NCBI RefSeq assembly: GCF_000429445.1
Contig: NZ_AUBW01000009.1
Span: 124,001-188,000, forward strand
Direction of reading: 5' to 3'
DNA length: 64,000 nucleotides
Source of the DNA: Algoriphagus terrigena DSM 22685
Lineage (GTDB): Bacteria; Bacteroidota; Bacteroidia; Cytophagales; Cyclobacteriaceae
This document shows, one piece after another, positions 61,280 to 64,000 of this stretch. Within the stretch, counting starts at the first letter, position 1; each line of letters opens with the position of its first letter. A program made the position numbers and the translations under genes. The notes under the pieces are model-generated. The model saw nothing but the letters and a program-made list of their open reading frames with translations, was not told the DNA's origin and made no database searches.

Positions 61280-64000
61280 ATGCTCAATTATAAGCAGATC
61301 AATAACGTCACCGGCTGGGTCATTTTTGCAGTTGCCACACTGGTCTATATCCTGACTGTCGAACAAACCGCCAGTTTCTGGGACCCCGGAGAATTCATCG
61401 CGGTCTCCTATAAACTACAAGTGCCTCACCCTCCGGGAGCTCCATTCATGCTGTTGGTCTATCGGTTCTTTAGTTTCTTGGCGATGGGAGACGGTCTTGA
61501 GGTCGCTTATTGGATGAATATCGGTAGTGCGCTCTTCTCAGGATTCACCATTCTTTTCCTGTTTTGGTCGATTACACTTTTTGGAAAAAGAATCTTCGCT
61601 ATCGAAGAAGGACAGGAAACTAAGGGCCAGGTTATCGCCTTGATGGGTTCGGCAATTGTCGGTTCGCTGATCTACACCTTCTCAGACAGTTTCTGGTTTT
61701 CAGCCGTGGAAGCGGAAGTGTACGCGATGTCATCCTTCTTCACTGCGATTGTGATTTGGGCGTTTTTGAAGTGGGAAGTGATCCAGGATCCCAAGATGGA
61801 AAACCGCTGGATGCTCTTCATCGCTTACCTAGTGGGTCTTTCGATCGGCGTCCACTTGCTCAACTTGGTGACATTGCCGGCTTTGGCCCTGATCTACTAT
61901 TTCAAAAAGTATCACAAGCCAAGTCTAAAGGGAGCAATCTTCGCCATGTTCCTCGGAGGCGTTGCTTTAATTATCATCAACAACCTGATCATTCCCGGAT
62001 TGCCGAGCATTGCAGCATCCATGGAGATCTTCATGGTCAACAGCATTGGCCTTCCCTTCGGATCGGGAATCATCGTTTTCAGCATTTTTTTCCTCGGCGC
62101 CTTGATCTATGGCATCAGGTATTCGATCCAAAAAGAGCACGCCATCCTCAACACCATCTTGCTTTCCCTGTCTTTCATCTTGATCGGATATGCAAGTTAT
62201 GCCTTGGTCATTGTCCGATCCAACCAAGATCCAATCATCAACGAAAACGGTCCTTCGGATATCATCAGCTACGTTTCTTATTTGAAGCGTGAACAATACG
62301 GCTATCGTCCCCTCCTACACGGACAATACTTTACTGCTCAACTCGTCGAGCAGGAAGAAGGCGCTCCGGTCTACATGAAAGGCAAAGACAAGTACGAGAT
62401 CGTCGACTATGAGCTGAAAAACACCTACGATCCAACGAAGACGACGATCCTTCCGCGAATCTATTCCACCCAGGAAAATCACAAGCGAATCTACCGCTCC
62501 AAGTTGGGGCTCAAAGAAGGTCAGGAACCGACCTTCGGTGACAACCTTTACTTCATGTTCAGCCATCAGCTTGGGCACATGTACTGGCGGTATTTTATGT
62601 GGAATTTTTCCGGGAGAGAAAGTGATTTCACTGATGCGCCTTGGATAGGGCTGACAGATGCCTTTGGCGACAAATACCCGGATTATATCACAGAGAACAA
62701 AGGCCACAACAACTACCTGATGCTGCCTTTGATCTTGGGTTTGATTGGGATTTTCTTCCAAGCCAAAAAAGACCCCAAATACTTCTACGTCAACCTCATG
62801 CTCTTCCTGATGATGGGCGTGGTACTGGTACTCTACCTCAACTCCCCTCCGGTGGAGCCAAGGGAGCGTGATTACATCTATGTCGGTAGCTTTTATGCCT
62901 TTGCTATTTGGGCCGGCTTGGGCGTTTTGGCGATTGCCCATGGTCTAGGCAAAGTCACCAAAAACCTTAGCACCGGCGCGATCATCGCGACCTTGATCAC
63001 CCTACCTGTGGCCGGGCTCATGGGCACCCAAAACTGGAATGATCACAACAGAAAAGGACGTTTCTTCTCCGTGGATTCGGCAAGAAATTTCCTGGCCTCC
63101 TGCGCGCCGAATGCCATTCTTTTCACGGGCGGTGACAACGATACCTTCCCGCTTTGGTACGTGCAGGAAGTGGAAAACTTCCGAACTGACGTTCGAGTGA
63201 TTGTATTGAGCTATTTCGACACGGACTGGTACGTCAATCAGATGACGCGTCCGGTTAACGAATCCGAGGCACTACCTTTCTCTTTGGCTCCGGAGCGCTA
63301 CCAAAAGGGAACCAACGATGTGCTCTACGTCGCTGAGCAGGAAAATCTGAATGCCATCTCAGCTGCGGAGTACCTGAAACTATTGAACTCTGGATCTGAC
63401 TTGCTTAAGATGAAGACGGGCGGAAAAAGCGTCGTCAACATGGTGCCGTCCCGAAACCTGATCCTGGAAGTAGATAGCAGTTTCGTAGCAAATGATGAGA
63501 TCGTTCCGACTCAGTTCAAGGAATACTTTGCACCGCAGATGAACCTGCAGCTTACAGGCAACTACGTCACTAAAGGCACCCTGATGCTGATTGATTTGAT
63601 CGTCAGCAACAACTGGGAGCGACCGATCTACTTCAACAACACCTCGCTGTCCACGATCGGCATCAACGTGCAAGACCATGTGGTAATGGAGGGGATGACC
63701 TATCGCCTGCTCCCGATTCGCAAGCCGGATTTCGTCCGTGACGAACTGGTCAACACGGACATCGCTTATCAAAATTACATGGAGAAGTTTGCCTTCCGAG
63801 GCATGGACAATCCGGATGCGTACTTGGACGAGGAATACCGAAGATTTGCCTCCAATCACAGAAGCTCGTTGAATACGATCGTAATGGCGCTTTTGGATGA
63901 AAATAAGATGGAACAGGCGGCAACCTTGCTAAACTACGGTCTGCAGACCATGCCAAATGCTGCGATACCTTATGATCTGAGCAGTGGCCAATCTGTACCG
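61280..64000 (+). CDS. DUF2723 (O-mannosyltransferase-like) membrane protein, partial
   Basis: 907 codons are present and the frame is still open at the window end. The N-terminus MLNYKQINNVTGWVIF leads into many TM helices; the first large loop has FWDPGEFI (Asp35, Glu38) and VPHPPGAP, the DUF2723 hallmarks of GT-C-type glycosyltransferases. Further on lies GGDNDTFPLWYVQEV, the family's conserved soluble segment. It is inner-membrane and probably glycosylates exported proteins or lipids. The ATG follows an A/T-rich leader. It is cut off at the right edge, so the C-terminal TPR-like part is not seen in full. Confidence 0.9.
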   Translation, partial: MLNYKQINNVTGWVIFAVATLVYILTVEQTASFWDPGEFIAVSYKLQVPHPPGAPFMLLVYRFFSFLAMGDGLEVAYWMNIGSALFSGFTILFLFWSITLFGKRIFAIEEGQETKGQVIALMGSAIVGSLIYTFSDSFWFSAVEAEVYAMSSFFTAIVIWAFLKWEVIQDPKMENRWMLFIAYLVGLSIGVHLLNLVTLPALALIYYFKKYHKPSLKGAIFAMFLGGVALIIINNLIIPGLPSIAASMEIFMVNSIGLPFGSGIIVFSIFFLGALIYGIRYSIQKEHAILNTILLSLSFILIGYASYALVIVRSNQDPIINENGPSDIISYVSYLKREQYGYRPLLHGQYFTAQLVEQEEGAPVYMKGKDKYEIVDYELKNTYDPTKTTILPRIYSTQENHKRIYRSKLGLKEGQEPTFGDNLYFMFSHQLGHMYWRYFMWNFSGRESDFTDAPWIGLTDAFGDKYPDYITENKGHNNYLMLPLILGLIGIFFQAKKDPKYFYVNLMLFLMMGVVLVLYLNSPPVEPRERDYIYVGSFYAFAIWAGLGVLAIAHGLGKVTKNLSTGAIIATLITLPVAGLMGTQNWNDHNRKGRFFSVDSARNFLASCAPNAILFTGGDNDTFPLWYVQEVENFRTDVRVIVLSYFDTDWYVNQMTRPVNESEALPFSLAPERYQKGTNDVLYVAEQENLNAISAAEYLKLLNSGSDLLKMKTGGKSVVNMVPSRNLILEVDSSFVANDEIVPTQFKEYFAPQMNLQLTGNYVTKGTLMLIDLIVSNNWERPIYFNNTSLSTIGINVQDHVVMEGMTYRLLPIRKPDFVRDELVNTDIAYQNYMEKFAFRGMDNPDAYLDEEYRRFASNHRSSLNTIVMALLDENKMEQAATLLNYGLQTMPNAAIPYDLSSGQSVP

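Noticed and set aside
62315-62941. 208-codon minus-strand ORF opposite the DUF2723 gene
   Set aside because: The DUF2723 reading has conserved motifs along the whole stretch; the antisense frame has none.

Overview
The window looks like the chromosome of a Bacteroidota bacterium, most likely Cytophagales (Algoriphagus/Cyclobacteriaceae-like). The evidence is family content: arrays of about 800-residue FtsX/MacB permeases, GIN/DUF4097 beta-helix proteins, DUF6266, a DUF2723 membrane protein, and Bacteroidota-type desaturase and persulfide dioxygenase genes. I saw no rRNA, tRNA, CRISPR array, transposase or phage gene.

1-44.4 kb: a very large ABC-transport array, almost all on the minus strand. 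Eleven paralogous permeases (P1-P11) are served by one ATPase (41629-42327) and one HlyD-type adaptor (42859-44112). Mixed in are two GIN proteins, one DUF4097 protein and one alpha/beta-hydrolase lipoprotein. Divergent from the adaptor are an NtrC-type sigma-54 response regulator and its histidine kinase (44499-47229). The main discovery is a two-part control element in seven places. Each has a 24-25-bp site (CGRAC-N6-GTYCG-N4-CGGRC on the plus strand) lying 60-65 bp upstream of a sigma-54-like promoter (TGGCAY-N7-G). The seven elements precede P1, P2, P3, the DUF4097 gene, GIN2, P11 and the adaptor. Between them they can account for transcription of the whole array, so the array looks like one sigma-54 regulon run by the adjacent two-component system.

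10.1-17.2 kb: an interruption of the array. An AT-rich two-gene unit pairs a DGQHR/ParB-like protein with a protein carrying a HEPN-type Rx4H motif, a candidate defence or toxin module. It is followed by an XRE regulator, two tiny overlooked ORFs, a DUF6266 protein and a lipoprotein. Three copies of a REP-like intergenic repeat lie in this stretch.

47.3-51.3 kb: housekeeping and stress genes: a TerB-like protein, a lipoprotein MsrA-MsrB fusion, a small membrane-anchored protein, a Dabb-domain lipoprotein and a D-2-hydroxyacid dehydrogenase.

51.3-54.1 kb: a tight minus-strand unit of fatty-acid desaturase, DEAD-box helicase (motif DEFD), Lys-rich small protein and cold-shock protein, which reads as a cold-adaptation operon. 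The conserved N-terminus of the desaturase has no ATG and appears to start at ATT.

54.5-61.1 kb: a sulfur-oxidation group (TsdA-like dihaem cytochrome, two YeeE/YedE-type channels, a persulfide dioxygenase-rhodanese fusion, thioredoxin) enclosing an acyl-ACP thioesterase/MFS gene pair. From 61.28 kb to the window end runs a partial DUF2723 membrane protein.

All motif alignments and residue counts were done by eye. Family names rest on recognised motifs, not on database searches.
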